The notes under the pieces: generated by a model
Database searches by the model: none
What the model saw: the letters and a program-made list of their open reading frames with translations, nothing else
Told to the model about the DNA's origin: nothing
Assembly: GCA_016795365.1 (NCBI GenBank)
Contig: JAEUHN010000005.1
Location: forward strand, 240,012 to 304,011
DNA length: 64,000 nt
Origin: Verrucomicrobiaceae bacterium
GTDB taxonomy: Bacteria; Verrucomicrobiota; Verrucomicrobiia; Verrucomicrobiales; Verrucomicrobiaceae
Reading direction: 5' to 3'
Program-made: the position numbers and the translations under genes
Shown here: positions 39,001-47,457 of the stretch, one piece after another
Numbering within the stretch: the first letter of the stretch is position 1
Layout of the letters: each line of letters begins with the position of its first letter

Positions 39001-39183
39001 GCAGGAAAGCTTGAGTTACCTTCCGCTTCTGAAGATTTCAAGACTGCCCTCAGCAGGGTAAAGGAAATCATCCATGCGAATTCAATGATCCAAACTGAGG
39101 GGTTGTCCGCTCACGAAAAGCTCTACCTCCAGGTCTTGATGTGGGAAGCATGTGCGCTTTTTGGCGAACCGTTGGATTTATGA
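36049..39183 (+). CDS. Membrane Ser/Thr protein kinase with C-terminal helical-repeat region (1044 aa)
   Basis: Hanks-type kinase of the planctomycete/verrucomicrobial kind. Residues about 68-375: GEGGCG loop (75-80), VALK with K98, HRDLKPSN (189-196), DFGIAK (212-217), GTPYYMSPEQ (241-250) and DTFSLGVILFELLTG. A membrane helix spans about 394-416 (FVSGSVIALAIVAGVTSTAW). The remaining 630 residues are alpha-helical, Ala/Leu/Glu-rich and TPR-like (ALAHFEHALTTLRKAEEV, AAAAGRYVEAEDALESAE, IYKGDLHRAALDYRSADR), predicted extracytoplasmic. ATG 36049 (MENNQNSDDD) starts an acidic N-terminus; the frame upstream to 35908 lacks a plausible beginning. It is followed 55 bases later by an ECF-like sigma factor, a recurrent kinase-sigma pairing. 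Confidence 0.88.
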   Translation: MENNQNSDDDPTTIRGDSAQPPERPNDSDATLERFEALFDLGFPDDDATPKPPAQTWSPARNLRIGRYVLIEPLGEGGCGIVWKAEQRDDIRRKVALKFIKPGMDSRQIIARFEAERQALAVMDHPGIAKVLDAGTTPDGRPYFVMELVNGPAITEYCDRETLTVEERLKLFGQVCQAVQHAHTKAILHRDLKPSNILVEVKDGQLNPKIIDFGIAKALGPTSLTGTRTVSFVTGRWMILGTPYYMSPEQAGSAHDVDACSDTFSLGVILFELLTGQTPIPPRSLDNLPPDEVFRRVRDFDVVRPSSLFDSSTPSSQQSSVAERRMSTPKRLWQELRGDLDWIVLKALESDRSRRYVSAIELAQDISRHLNHEVVQARQPTPMYVLGRLIRRNKAVFVSGSVIALAIVAGVTSTAWAYVKRAEERLRAMDAEARSSAEQNKRQRVSGFLATIFEDITLQRNSVLAPDALRALLRAADERRIDRLQGVPEIDYAVSMMLANARLEVNDLRRALAHFEHALTTLRKAEEVDVVDECRCLRMICRCKLQLVEEQGWRWEVGPDLPRIENAIRVFQALSEGYEEDLWDCVALKVAMLRVMGNGHAAEAELKVVMSGASRDSVLKTRASALIYREEALLAAAAGRYVEAEDALESAETLLKGDPSRSVNQVKLIAADMDRIRLDWLLKKGDFAGATASSDNEMRSRREVLGFDDPFAVRRAAGVKLRAGNNQQAAAQLQSALEQLESAFDEAKESYLLDAQIQILRDLRTAAGASGGRISEDLVNYSIKLAKVLVRASEVVAAHDAQKNALIAEAEGLLTDDLGASAGSGVEAAEFFTARADVLIYKGDLHRAALDYRSADRLDPANTSHRIRAAICHLSSGDQQAYKSDCDELVARLEVPVEADDLIEICSAVMLSPAIEKNQLETLDFKLKNSQGLGAADSDRVAFAMGLLELRSNDWRASRDWLGAARNSHHPGIALAAEITASMAAGKLELPSASEDFKTALSRVKEIIHANSMIQTEGLSAHEKLYLQVLMWEACALFGEPLDL

Positions 39184-39238
39184 ACAGGGTGAAGTCCGCT
39201 GATTGACTTGTGCTGTGCCCGGTCAGATCATCACAACT

Positions 39239-39979
39239 ATGTTAACACAAGCTGGAAGCTCCCCTTTTCCACTCACCCGGTGGACCGCCGTCTTGTCACT
39301 GCGCGACGAGGGCAACGGCGACAAGGCGCACGCTATCATCAACGACCTTTGCAAAAACTACTGGTATCCGATCTATTCTTTTGCCCGGCGCTTCGGCCAC
39401 AGTCCTGAAGATGCCCAGGACCTGACTCAGGGCTTCTTTTGCAGTGTGCTGAATCAGAACCTTTTTGCTTCCGCGCGCCCCGATCAAGGCAGAATGCGGA
39501 CATATTTGATCACGGCTTTTCGCCGTTACATGGGAGACGTGCATGAGCGTGCCACGGCATTGAAGAGGGGGGGGCACGAAGAAGTCGTTTCTTTGGACAT
39601 GCTCGCTGGGGAGAACATGTATGCCTGGGAGCCGATGGACGAATCCACGCCCGAGAAACTCTATGAGAGAACGTGGGCGATCTCAGTCCTTAATACTGCG
39701 CTGAGGCGTCTGGGAGAGGATGAGAAACGGCACGGCAAGAGCGCTGAGTTTGTTGCTGCCGAGCCATTCTTGTCTCCGACCAATTCCGGTGAAGGCTGTT
39801 ATCAGACTCTTGCTGAGCGTCTCGGGGTGGCTGAGACAGCCGCTCGCAAGATGGTCAGCCGACTCCGGCAAAAATTCCGCGAAGCATTGCGTGAAGCGAT
39901 AGCGGATACGTTGAGCAGTCCTTCGGATGCTGATGTGGACGAGGAATTGAGAGCACTGAAAGCCGCGCTTCGGAACTGA
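39239..39979 (+). CDS. ECF-like sigma factor (kinase-associated type)
   Basis: A 246-aa sigma-70-family protein. Region 2: YPIYSFARRFGHSPEDAQDL then TQGFFCSVL; an extended middle (GRMRTYLITAFRRYMGDVHE, ATALKRGGHEEVVSLD, MDESTPEKLYERTWAISVLN); region 4: TLAERLGVAETAARKMVSRL then RQKFREALREAIA. The long linker with a LKRGG motif is typical of ECF-like factors common in Planctomycetes, Acidobacteria and Verrucomicrobia, often beside Ser/Thr kinases. Start ATG 39239 (MLTQAGSSPFPLTRW); the longer frame begins with TTG and adds nothing conserved. By analogy with kinase-activated ECF factors (the PknT/EcfP pair), the upstream kinase may control it; that is inference. No anti-sigma gene is adjacent. 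Confidence 0.85.
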   Translation: MLTQAGSSPFPLTRWTAVLSLRDEGNGDKAHAIINDLCKNYWYPIYSFARRFGHSPEDAQDLTQGFFCSVLNQNLFASARPDQGRMRTYLITAFRRYMGDVHERATALKRGGHEEVVSLDMLAGENMYAWEPMDESTPEKLYERTWAISVLNTALRRLGEDEKRHGKSAEFVAAEPFLSPTNSGEGCYQTLAERLGVAETAARKMVSRLRQKFREALREAIADTLSSPSDADVDEELRALKAALRN

Positions 39980-40102
39980 CTGGGGAGGGGCTGTTCTTAT
40001 CTTACTATGGCCTTTGCGGCCATCAGCTGTTCTCAGGAACAAAAGGCTTTGAGAACCGCCATGGATAGTTCACAGTCGCCGGATTAATCGGAGACACTAA
40101 TT

Positions 40103-40621
40103 ATGAAAACGCAGGCAATCAAATTTCTCCCGGCGGCACTTCTTTTGAGCTTGGTGAGTTGCGAGCAGAAGCAGGACACCGCCCTGAATTTCTATCGGCA
40201 GGTCCAGAAAGAAGCTCAGTTGCGAGACGAAGCGGTGCGGAAGCAGCTTGAGGAAATGCAGCGCGGGATTTCCGCGCTCACCGATTCAGTGAATGAGCTG
40301 AAGGTCAAGCGAGGTGGCCAGGATCCTGATGCGGCCGACAAGCTCGCCGATGCGGTGTCGGAAAAGGTGCTGGGTCGATTGCAGGTTCAGAATGCGACTG
40401 CGCTCGCAGAGATGAAGGCTCAATTGGAAGCGGTAACAAAGTCAATCGCAGCAGCGCAGGTCGCAGCTGCCGAAGCTCCACGGGGCACAATCAATCCTCC
40501 CAACACAGTGACCGAGCCCCGGCGAGCCATGATTCCAAGGGGTGAGATTCCGATGGATGATGACCGCAGGCGGCCTTCAGATTCCAACAAGATTCGGATC
40601 GATTTTGGTGACGGGCGATAG
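40103..40621 (+). CDS. Lipoprotein with coiled coil
   Basis: 172 aa. Signal peptide MKTQAIKFLPAALLLSL and lipobox LVSC place it as a lipoprotein attached near residue 20. After the Cys a charged heptad-like stretch (YRQVQKEAQLRDEAVRKQLE, then ISALTDSVNELKV) suggests a coiled coil. The last 50 residues are Pro/Arg-rich and end in an acidic/basic tail (MDDDRRRPSDSNKIRIDF). It lies between the sigma factor (123 bases upstream) and the FHA-ABC transporter (26 bases downstream). Not a family I recognise; possibly a periplasmic partner of the transporter or kinase. Confidence 0.7.
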   Translation: MKTQAIKFLPAALLLSLVSCEQKQDTALNFYRQVQKEAQLRDEAVRKQLEEMQRGISALTDSVNELKVKRGGQDPDAADKLADAVSEKVLGRLQVQNATALAEMKAQLEAVTKSIAAAQVAAAEAPRGTINPPNTVTEPRRAMIPRGEIPMDDDRRRPSDSNKIRIDFGDGR

Positions 40622-40647
40622 GCCAAAGAACTGAAAGTTCCGCGAAC

Positions 40648-43600
40648 ATGGAAGGCTCCCTTACTGCCATCGTCGTCAACTCAGGTGCAACTATCTCAAG
40701 AGTTGCCCTTTACCATAATGACAATGCTCCTCCCGGTGCACGCGGGAAGGACGGGCGTGTCCAGTTCATTGTTGGTTCAGACCCCAAGAGTGACCTTGTG
40801 ATCAGCGAGCCAGGCTGGGAGGCGGAGCACTTGCGTTTTGCATGGAGTGTGGCCAACGCTACTTGGTATCTGAAGAACATGTCCGATGTGCCTCTGGTCA
40901 TCGACAACACATCGTTCGAGCGAGGCGAGACCGTTCCCCTTTTGATGTGGGATGCCGTTATGTTTATCGGCGGCGTGGCGCTACATTTTGAGCGGCATCC
41001 GGCTGCGCCGTCATTCAAAGGTCGTAGTGTGGCAGATATTCCCCTCGATAACCGCGGACTTTTGATCGGCCGAGGCACTGAGAGCAAAGAAAAATCGGAG
41101 ATGCCACGGCTTTGCCTGGATGAGGACATGGGAAAGATCTCGTCGGCGCAGGCTGAGATCGTGAAAAGAGGAAAAGACTACTTCTTGATCAATCTCAACC
41201 ACAAGTCCGCAGAGGTTCGAACCCTGCACAACGGAGTGGCTGATTATGAAGAGAAGAAGCTGGTGCTTGGAGACTGCATTCAGATTCCCAATTGCGAATA
41301 CTACTCGTTTAAGTTCACTGGCGATTCGTTGACTCATGTGGGACAGGGGGGGATTCTGCAAGCCTCGGCACTCAACGTGATCGTTGGTGGTGGTAGGAGG
41401 ATTCTCAAGGAGGTCAGCATCGACGTGGCCAAGGGGCGCTTTCTCGGGATCATCGGTGGCTCTGGGCAGGGCAAATCCACCCTGCTCAATGCTTTGTGCG
41501 GAATTGTCCCGGCCACATCAGGCTGTGTCACTGCCAGTGGAATCATCCTTCAAAGTCCCAAAGATGTGGCCGCGGCAGGCATCGGATATGTTCCTCAGGC
41601 TGACATCGTTCACCGTGAACTCCTGGTGGAAGATGCGTTGCATTACGCTGCCCGAATCCGACTGAGAGCCCCGAGATCACAGATCGAGGATGTGGTGGCC
41701 GCGACGATGGAACTCCTCGAATTAACGGAGCATCGCCATAAGCGAATTGCCCAGCTATCGGGAGGTCAGCAGAAGAGAGTCAGCGTCGCCTCCGAACTGC
41801 TCGCATCGCCAGACTATCTGTTTCTCGACGAGCCAACTTCTGGTCTTGATCCGCAAACCGAGCAGGCCCTGATGGGGGTCCTTGCCGAGATGGCCGTGCG
41901 TCGCCAGATGGGTGTCGTGTGCACAACGCACGTCTTGCAGAATGCCAATCTGCTTCACCGGATGGCCTACATCTCGCGTGGGCGTGTGTTGTTTCACGGA
42001 GCACCAGCCGACGGTTCTCGCTTCTTCCTCCGATCGGGACGTCCCACCGCCGCAGAGAGCGTTCGGAGCAGTTTTGGCAGCGCGAATGATTCCTTCTGGA
42101 ACGCAGCGGGGAGTGCATCGGCGTCAGCGCCTGGGGATGGATCGCTCAAGCGACAGGCTGAGCAGGACGACACCTATTTCCTCGAAAAGATTCGCCTCAT
42201 TTATCAGCGGGCTCAGAACCTCAAGCTCAAGCCTGAGGAACAAGACAGTGAGGCGGATGAGTGGGAATGCGAATACAAGAAGTCGTCGTATTTCATTCCT
42301 CCCGTTTCAGCAGGGCGGAACACTTCAGCCATGCCTCCGAAGCGTGAGCCGGTGGGAGCATTGTCGGGCTTGATGCTTTTGCTTTCACGGCAGTGGAAGC
42401 TGCTGATCAGTTCCAAACTGAACTACCTGTTCCTGCTCATGCAGGCGGTGGTGATAGGAGCCATGATTGCCTGGGTGGATGACAATCCCGTGCTTCAACT
42501 GTTCTTGTCGGTCATAGCAACGCTTTGGTTTGGTTGCTCGAATGGAGCGCAGCAGATCGTCGCTGAGCTGGCAATCTTCAGGCGGGAGCGTCTCGCAGGC
42601 CTTGGAATCCACACTTATCTCCTTAGCAAGTTTGTCTTCCTGACTTTGGTCACTGTGTTGCAGGCGCTCTTGCTCTTTGGCATGGTTTCCAGCCTGACTC
42701 ACGTTTTTCATCCCGAGAAGGCGGATGAGATTGTTGATCGTCCGAAGGAGTCAGGGAATCCCGACAGAGATGTCAACCTCATGCCCTATGAGATCCCCGA
42801 TCATCGAGGTTACCTCTGTGATAAAGGAACGCGTGAGTTCCGTGAAGCATTTTTCCATCACCAGCCGTGGTCCCTCCTTGCAAAGGGAAATGACGGGCTT
42901 GGACGCGATCCCTCACAGAGCGATGAGGGCGATGAAGATCATGCGAAAGACGAGGCCTTATCGGGCATTCAAGGTGGCGCTTTAGACAAGGACCCGTTGG
43001 GACTGGTTCAAGAGTCCACACCGCCGCCCGCAGACATGAGTGGAGACAGCGGAGTGCTGGATTTTGGAGATGGCACCGATACGCCAGCTCCCGCTGCTGC
43101 AAAGGGGAGCGCCAAAGACAGTTCGCTGGCCCCTGTGAGGTTAAAGGTCAATCGAACGGGGCTTCGCGTCACCGATCCAGAGTTCATCTGGCTCGAAAGA
43201 TTTGCATGGTATTTCGGCCTTCGGCAGAATGTCATTCATTCGTTGGGCATCTTTGAGCAGGAGACCACAGTCGGGATGAGCGACCTGCTGCGCGAGCAGC
43301 TGGAGGGCACGAAGTCCTGGAAGCTATTCATCGCTTATCTTGTGGGCCTCCGCCTCCTCGCCTTGATCCTCGCAGCGCTTGTCGGTGTAGCCCTTGGTTT
43401 GGTGGTGTCGTCATTGGTCAATACTCCCACACAGGCTGTGATGTGGGTGCCGCTGATTCTGATTCCTCAGATTCTCTTCGGCGCCTTCGTCGTCACGTTG
43501 CCGGAGATGGGTGATGGCGTTCTGGCGTTCAGTCGCGTGCTGCCCAGCTTTAACCTGCAGCGCATCATGGATGTGTCGCTCATTTATGGACAGGAGACAC

Positions 43601-43962
43601 CGCGGATGACGAACAAGACCAAGATCCCAGCCTTTCTGAATCAGCCCCCCAATGACAAGGAGCGAATCAAGCTTGATGGGGGCAATGAGGTTGAATACGA
43701 CCAAATGGCCGATCCTAGCAAGGCTTGGCAGAATCTCGTCGTCATCCGCGAGATCCTAGGCATGAGAAGCAAAGAGCCGGCACCCAGCGGCGATGGCGAT
43801 AAGGATACCGTTGAGAGTCGTGCGGACGTCAGTGTCACCATGGGCGAAGTTTACAGTAATCTCGCCCCCGCTCATCAAAGCGCACTCGTCCTGGGAGGAT
43901 GGGGTGCGGTTAGTTACATCCTGGCTGCCTTCTCCCTCTACCGGCGACAGACAGGGCGTTGA
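40648..43962 (+). CDS. FHA-FHA-ABC exporter fusion (Rv1747-like, 1104 aa)
   Basis: One chain with two N-terminal FHA-like domains (about 35-115 and 137-222), an ABC ATPase (about 238-450) and an ABC-2/ABCG-type membrane part. FHA2 keeps IGRG (140-143) and an HNG turn (194-196) but has SSAQA where S..HA is usual; FHA1 has VGSD and AEHLRF, so pThr binding may be weak in both. ATPase: Walker A GGSGQGKST (270-278), signature LSGGQQKR, Walker B YLFLDEPTSGLD. Membrane segments include YLFLLMQAVVIGAMIAW, then a 150-200-residue acidic, low-complexity extracytoplasmic insert (about 680-880), then LALILAALVGVALGLVVSSL and AVMWVPLILIPQILFGAFVV. The FHA-FHA-ABC-TM order is that of mycobacterial Rv1747, controlled by kinase PknF. 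Two kinases lie in this locus; the substrate is unknown. Confidence 0.88.
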   Translation: MEGSLTAIVVNSGATISRVALYHNDNAPPGARGKDGRVQFIVGSDPKSDLVISEPGWEAEHLRFAWSVANATWYLKNMSDVPLVIDNTSFERGETVPLLMWDAVMFIGGVALHFERHPAAPSFKGRSVADIPLDNRGLLIGRGTESKEKSEMPRLCLDEDMGKISSAQAEIVKRGKDYFLINLNHKSAEVRTLHNGVADYEEKKLVLGDCIQIPNCEYYSFKFTGDSLTHVGQGGILQASALNVIVGGGRRILKEVSIDVAKGRFLGIIGGSGQGKSTLLNALCGIVPATSGCVTASGIILQSPKDVAAAGIGYVPQADIVHRELLVEDALHYAARIRLRAPRSQIEDVVAATMELLELTEHRHKRIAQLSGGQQKRVSVASELLASPDYLFLDEPTSGLDPQTEQALMGVLAEMAVRRQMGVVCTTHVLQNANLLHRMAYISRGRVLFHGAPADGSRFFLRSGRPTAAESVRSSFGSANDSFWNAAGSASASAPGDGSLKRQAEQDDTYFLEKIRLIYQRAQNLKLKPEEQDSEADEWECEYKKSSYFIPPVSAGRNTSAMPPKREPVGALSGLMLLLSRQWKLLISSKLNYLFLLMQAVVIGAMIAWVDDNPVLQLFLSVIATLWFGCSNGAQQIVAELAIFRRERLAGLGIHTYLLSKFVFLTLVTVLQALLLFGMVSSLTHVFHPEKADEIVDRPKESGNPDRDVNLMPYEIPDHRGYLCDKGTREFREAFFHHQPWSLLAKGNDGLGRDPSQSDEGDEDHAKDEALSGIQGGALDKDPLGLVQESTPPPADMSGDSGVLDFGDGTDTPAPAAAKGSAKDSSLAPVRLKVNRTGLRVTDPEFIWLERFAWYFGLRQNVIHSLGIFEQETTVGMSDLLREQLEGTKSWKLFIAYLVGLRLLALILAALVGVALGLVVSSLVNTPTQAVMWVPLILIPQILFGAFVVTLPEMGDGVLAFSRVLPSFNLQRIMDVSLIYGQETPRMTNKTKIPAFLNQPPNDKERIKLDGGNEVEYDQMADPSKAWQNLVVIREILGMRSKEPAPSGDGDKDTVESRADVSVTMGEVYSNLAPAHQSALVLGGWGAVSYILAAFSLYRRQTGR

Positions 43963-43985
43963 GTGTTGTCTGCTATCGAATCTCT

Positions 43986-45284
43986 ATGAAACATGTCTTT
44001 ATCACAACCCTCTACGTGATGGCTTTGCTGCTGGAGACAATCCATGCTCAAGACACAAAAAGCCCATCAGGTTCAGCCAGGTCAACAGTCGAACCCTCCA
44101 CCCGCGCTGATGGAGATGACAAACGTCCTCCTCCGCGCAGGGATCGCGTCAGAGATCGTTCGTTGCCCCAGATCAGCGTGATCGACAAGCTGCTCGCCGT
44201 GGAGTCGGCTCTCAACAGCACACTTGCCCGGACCAACGAGGACGAATGGGTGCGGGACTACCAGCGCCTGTATTCCAGGTTTAGAGAGAATGGGCACATT
44301 GATGCGATTCGTGATCAGGGGAAAAACCAGGCCTATGTAGCGATGGCGCTTGGCGTGAAGGCTTCAGACGCCGTGCTGGCGCTCAAGGCGCGCGATTTGG
44401 AGGCACTGAACGTCTGCGCAGAGCAGATCGATTTGCTGGCCCGAAATCTAGGAGCCACTGACGGGGAGTTGGGCATGGCTGGAACTGTCCGTCATTATGC
44501 GAACAAGAAGCAATGGTTCAGCGCATTCCTCGCTCTGGGACGAATGCAGCGGGATGTTACGAATTACCTCGAGAGTAGCACAGACAAAAGGAAGCGTGAT
44601 TTGGCTATCCTCGTCGCGATAGGAGGATGGATGCAGGGTGGGCGCGTAGTGACTTATGTGATTGACGCCAACTACACCGACTGGTCCAGCAACGTGCTTC
44701 GGGAACCACGCCTTGTGGACCTCATTCAAGAAAATCTCGCTTCGATTGATCCAGGCTATCTCAACGACGAGCTCGTGAGTAAGATCATGAAAGCCCTGCC
44801 CGACATCCATCGCCTTGTCGACGTGGGCATGAACGACCCAGTGAAGCGAGCCAACGTCAAAGAACTCAACTCAATCTTCACTTCGTTTGTTGAAGCTGTG
44901 ATGGAAGGAGAAGTGAAGGAAAAGGCTGGCTCAGAGGACAAGCCCAAGGCCACTGTGCCTGAACAGAAGAAAGCGTCAGGTGCTTCACCCAAAGCTCCTG
45001 TAGAAGCCACGAAGTCTTTCTCACCTCCGTTGCCTAAAGAGCCTGCCGTTCCGGCACCGGCACCCAAGCCCGAAGAGGCTCCAACGAAAGAAGCAGAACT
45101 GCCGCAGCCCCCGGTTGCTCCACCTGCCCCTCCGCCCCAACCGCCTGCCAAATCGCTTGAGGTGGAGCCCACTTCGGCGCCGAAAGTAGCTCAGCAAAAG
45201 TCTTCCTCGTGGTCGGTGATTGTGATTGCAGCCTTAGTGGCAGGGCTTGGCGGAGGTTGGTGGTATCGTAAATCGCAGGCTTGA
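43986..45284 (+). CDS. Exported protein with C-terminal membrane anchor, paralogue of the 45798-46733 product
   Basis: 432 aa from ATG 43986 (MKHVFITTLYVMALLLETIHAQ, a clean signal peptide; the 43959 frame start is less likely). A conserved helical domain (about 62-285) holds LPQISVIDKLLAVESAL, MALGVKASDAVLALKARDLE, YANKKQWFSAFLALGRMQRD, VTNYLESS and ILVAIGGWMQGGR. It is followed by a Pro/Ala/Lys-rich linker of about 110 residues and a C-terminal helix (WSVIVIAALVAGLGGGWWYR). So it is probably a periplasmic domain on a flexible tether anchored in the inner membrane. I recognise no family. It follows the transporter by 23 bases and precedes the four-helix protein by 7 bases. Confidence 0.75.
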   Translation: MKHVFITTLYVMALLLETIHAQDTKSPSGSARSTVEPSTRADGDDKRPPPRRDRVRDRSLPQISVIDKLLAVESALNSTLARTNEDEWVRDYQRLYSRFRENGHIDAIRDQGKNQAYVAMALGVKASDAVLALKARDLEALNVCAEQIDLLARNLGATDGELGMAGTVRHYANKKQWFSAFLALGRMQRDVTNYLESSTDKRKRDLAILVAIGGWMQGGRVVTYVIDANYTDWSSNVLREPRLVDLIQENLASIDPGYLNDELVSKIMKALPDIHRLVDVGMNDPVKRANVKELNSIFTSFVEAVMEGEVKEKAGSEDKPKATVPEQKKASGASPKAPVEATKSFSPPLPKEPAVPAPAPKPEEAPTKEAELPQPPVAPPAPPPQPPAKSLEVEPTSAPKVAQQKSSSWSVIVIAALVAGLGGGWWYRKSQA

Positions 45285-45291
45285 GCAAGCT

Positions 45292-45756
45292 ATGGACGCA
45301 CCTCGGATTATCTTGCCGCTCGGAGCCCTTGTAGGTAGTGGGCTCGTTGCCACAGGTTTGCAAAAGCCCCTGGTGGATGTTCCAGTGGTCGGCACGCTAA
45401 TGTTTGCTGAGCACGCGCCTGGCGGAGGCACTACTGGATGGGTGCTGGTGGCCATCATGGTGTTTGCTTCGATCCTCCTCACTAAGAAACGAGCCAAGTG
45501 GATCAGGAATGGCGGTCTTATAGCCGTGCTGGCAAGTGGTGTGCTCGTTGGGCTTTTGGTGTCGATTTACCAGCGCAACATGGCCCAGGTCATGGAGATT
45601 GCCGACCTTGGGAACGGTCAGATCGATGAAGGAGTAAAAAAACTGATCGAACAAATGCAGTATGGGCCGGGGGCGTATATGAGTGCCGCCGGTCTTTTGA
45701 TTCTGAGCTGCGTGTCTTTGTTTTCAGTCTTCCGCAGAGACCCCGCTACCAGATAA
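45292..45756 (+). CDS. Small polytopic membrane protein
   Basis: 154 aa from ATG 45292 (MDAPRIILPLGALVG), 7 bases after the preceding stop; the frame open from 45247 overlaps that gene and is not used. Four hydrophobic segments are visible: IILPLGALVGSGLVATGL, TTGWVLVAIMVFASILL, GGLIAVLASGVLVGLLVSIY and YMSAAGLLILSCVSLFSVF. A short loop (MEIADLGNGQIDEGVKKLIE) lies between helices 3 and 4. No family recognised. Its position between two paralogous exported proteins suggests they form a membrane complex (inference). Confidence 0.7.
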   Translation: MDAPRIILPLGALVGSGLVATGLQKPLVDVPVVGTLMFAEHAPGGGTTGWVLVAIMVFASILLTKKRAKWIRNGGLIAVLASGVLVGLLVSIYQRNMAQVMEIADLGNGQIDEGVKKLIEQMQYGPGAYMSAAGLLILSCVSLFSVFRRDPATR

Positions 45757-45797
45757 ATTCTGTTACCTCTCACAACTCACCTTCCCACCATCAAACC

Positions 45798-46733
45798 ATG
45801 AAAACCTCGCTTGTAACCATTGCTTCCCTATTGGCGTTTTCGGCAGTTGGAGCCTTCGCACAGTCAAAAGCAAAGGCACCTTCCAATCGTGTCAAAATTG
45901 ATCAGCCAGCCAAGACTTCTGAGGGTGGTGACAGTGCCAAGCCTGAGAAAGCAGGGCGTGTCAAAGTGCCAGGCATTCCTCAGATCAGTGTAATCGACAA
46001 GCTTCTGTCCGTTGAGTCAGCGTTGAGCGCAAAGCTCAAGCGTCAGCCGGGAGACGAAGGTGCCTGGGTGAGCGAGTATGAAAAACTGTATCAGGAGTTC
46101 CGCCGTGATGGTAGACTCAACAGCATCGCTGGTGACGGCAACGATTCCACTGCCAATGCGATGGCCCTTGGTATCAAAGCTTCCGATGCCGTGCTGGCAC
46201 TCAAGGCCCGCAATGTGGAGGCCTTGAATACCGCAGCCGAGCAGATCAACGTGCTGGCGAAGAAACTTGGTGCGACCGACAATGAACTGGGAATGGCAAA
46301 CACGGTGAAGTCATACGCCAACAAGAAACAATGGTTTGGTGCCTTCCTCGCACTGGGGCGTTTGCAACGTGACGTGACCAACTACCTCGAATCTAGCTCA
46401 GACAAAGCCAAGAGGGATCTCGCCATGCTCGTCGTGGTAGGAGGCTGGCTGCAGGGGGGGCGTTGCGTGACGAGTTTCGTCGATGCCAATTACGATGCGT
46501 ATGTGAGCAACGTTCTGCGTGAGCAACGTTTGGTGGATATCATCATCGAGACGCTTGCTAGCCTCGACCCTAAATATGATGGTGATGCCCTTGTGGCCGA
46601 CATTCGCAAAGCTCTGCCTGAAATCCGCAAGCGAGTGGACGTAGGGATGGATTCCCCCGTGAAGCAAGCCGACGTGAAATGGCTTCATGAAGAGTTCGAG
46701 AAATTCGTGATTCGGGTGACGCCCAAGAAGTGA
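45798..46733 (+). CDS. Exported protein, paralogue of the 43986-45284 product without the anchor
   Basis: 311 aa: signal peptide MKTSLVTIASLLAFSAVGAFAQ, a 45-residue Lys/Ser-rich stretch, and the same helical domain as its neighbour (IPQISVIDKLLSVESAL, MALGIKASDAVLALKARNVE, YANKKQWFGAFLALGRLQRD, VTNYLESS, MLVVVGGWLQGGR). By eye more than half of the residues are the same. It stops right after the domain (FVIRVTPKK) and lacks the Pro-rich linker and C-terminal helix, so it should be a free periplasmic or secreted protein. Probably a tandem duplication with division of labour. Confidence 0.75.
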   Translation: MKTSLVTIASLLAFSAVGAFAQSKAKAPSNRVKIDQPAKTSEGGDSAKPEKAGRVKVPGIPQISVIDKLLSVESALSAKLKRQPGDEGAWVSEYEKLYQEFRRDGRLNSIAGDGNDSTANAMALGIKASDAVLALKARNVEALNTAAEQINVLAKKLGATDNELGMANTVKSYANKKQWFGAFLALGRLQRDVTNYLESSSDKAKRDLAMLVVVGGWLQGGRCVTSFVDANYDAYVSNVLREQRLVDIIIETLASLDPKYDGDALVADIRKALPEIRKRVDVGMDSPVKQADVKWLHEEFEKFVIRVTPKK

Positions 46734-46888
46734 TTGGTGGACCGGAAAGCAAGGAGTCGAAAAAAGATCGGATATTCGGTCACAACTTTTTGGGGAGTCC
46801 CTATATCAAGTGTGAAGGCTCTCTTCGCGCTCCTTATGGCCGAAGCACTCCTGCCAACAAACAACACAACACTCCGATCCAATAAATC

Positions 46889-47446
46889 ATGAAACTGAAA
46901 ACTATTACTCGTTCCATTCTCGGCTCCGCTGCTGCCTGCCTCGCACTGTCGGTATCCACCGCCAAAGCCGATATCCCTGAAGCCGCTGACAAGGCTTTCG
47001 AAATGGCTGAAAAGTATGCCGGCATGGGCTACTACATGGCTCCTTCGAAGGAAGGTAAAGCCGGTCACGGTGTCACCCTCGAATTCGAAATCCCTGTGAA
47101 TCGTGGACTGGACTACGTTTTCATTCTGGCTGGCGACAAGTATGCCAAGGACGTCGATCTCTACATCGAGTCCGAAAATGGCAATACCATCGTGAAGGAT
47201 ACTCGTGCGACGAGCAACGGCTTGGCCGGTGTTCGCTGGCGCTCCGATTACAATGGCGTGGTCAACGTCGTAATCCACTTTGCTCGTGCCGTTGATCGCT
47301 GCGGGTGGGCTGCCGTTGCTGGCCGTCGTGGAACCCCTGCTGTCACCGACAACCGTGGCGACATTGATGCACGTGCTCCCGGCAATGCTGAGCGTATCGG
47401 CAACGAAACCAGTGGTGGCAAAGACGCCGTTGAAGGCTCTCGCTAA
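46889..47446 (+). CDS. Secreted protein of unknown function, 185 aa
   Basis: Signal peptide MKLKTITRSILGSAAACLAL to about TAKA, then DIPEAADKAFEMAEKYAGMG and a beta-rich middle (GHGVTLEFEIPVNRGLDYVF, DVDLYIESENGN, NGVVNVVIHFARAVDRCGWA). The pattern resembles the DVDLYI/DIDLYV strand of PPC-like beta-sandwich domains, but the match is short. The C-terminal 45 residues are Gly/Asn/Arg-rich and likely unstructured. A 155-bp gap precedes it and no Shine-Dalgarno is visible, so it may have its own promoter. An inverted repeat follows the stop. Confidence 0.65.
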   Translation: MKLKTITRSILGSAAACLALSVSTAKADIPEAADKAFEMAEKYAGMGYYMAPSKEGKAGHGVTLEFEIPVNRGLDYVFILAGDKYAKDVDLYIESENGNTIVKDTRATSNGLAGVRWRSDYNGVVNVVIHFARAVDRCGWAAVAGRRGTPAVTDNRGDIDARAPGNAERIGNETSGGKDAVEGSR

Positions 47447-47457
47447 GGATCAGTCCC

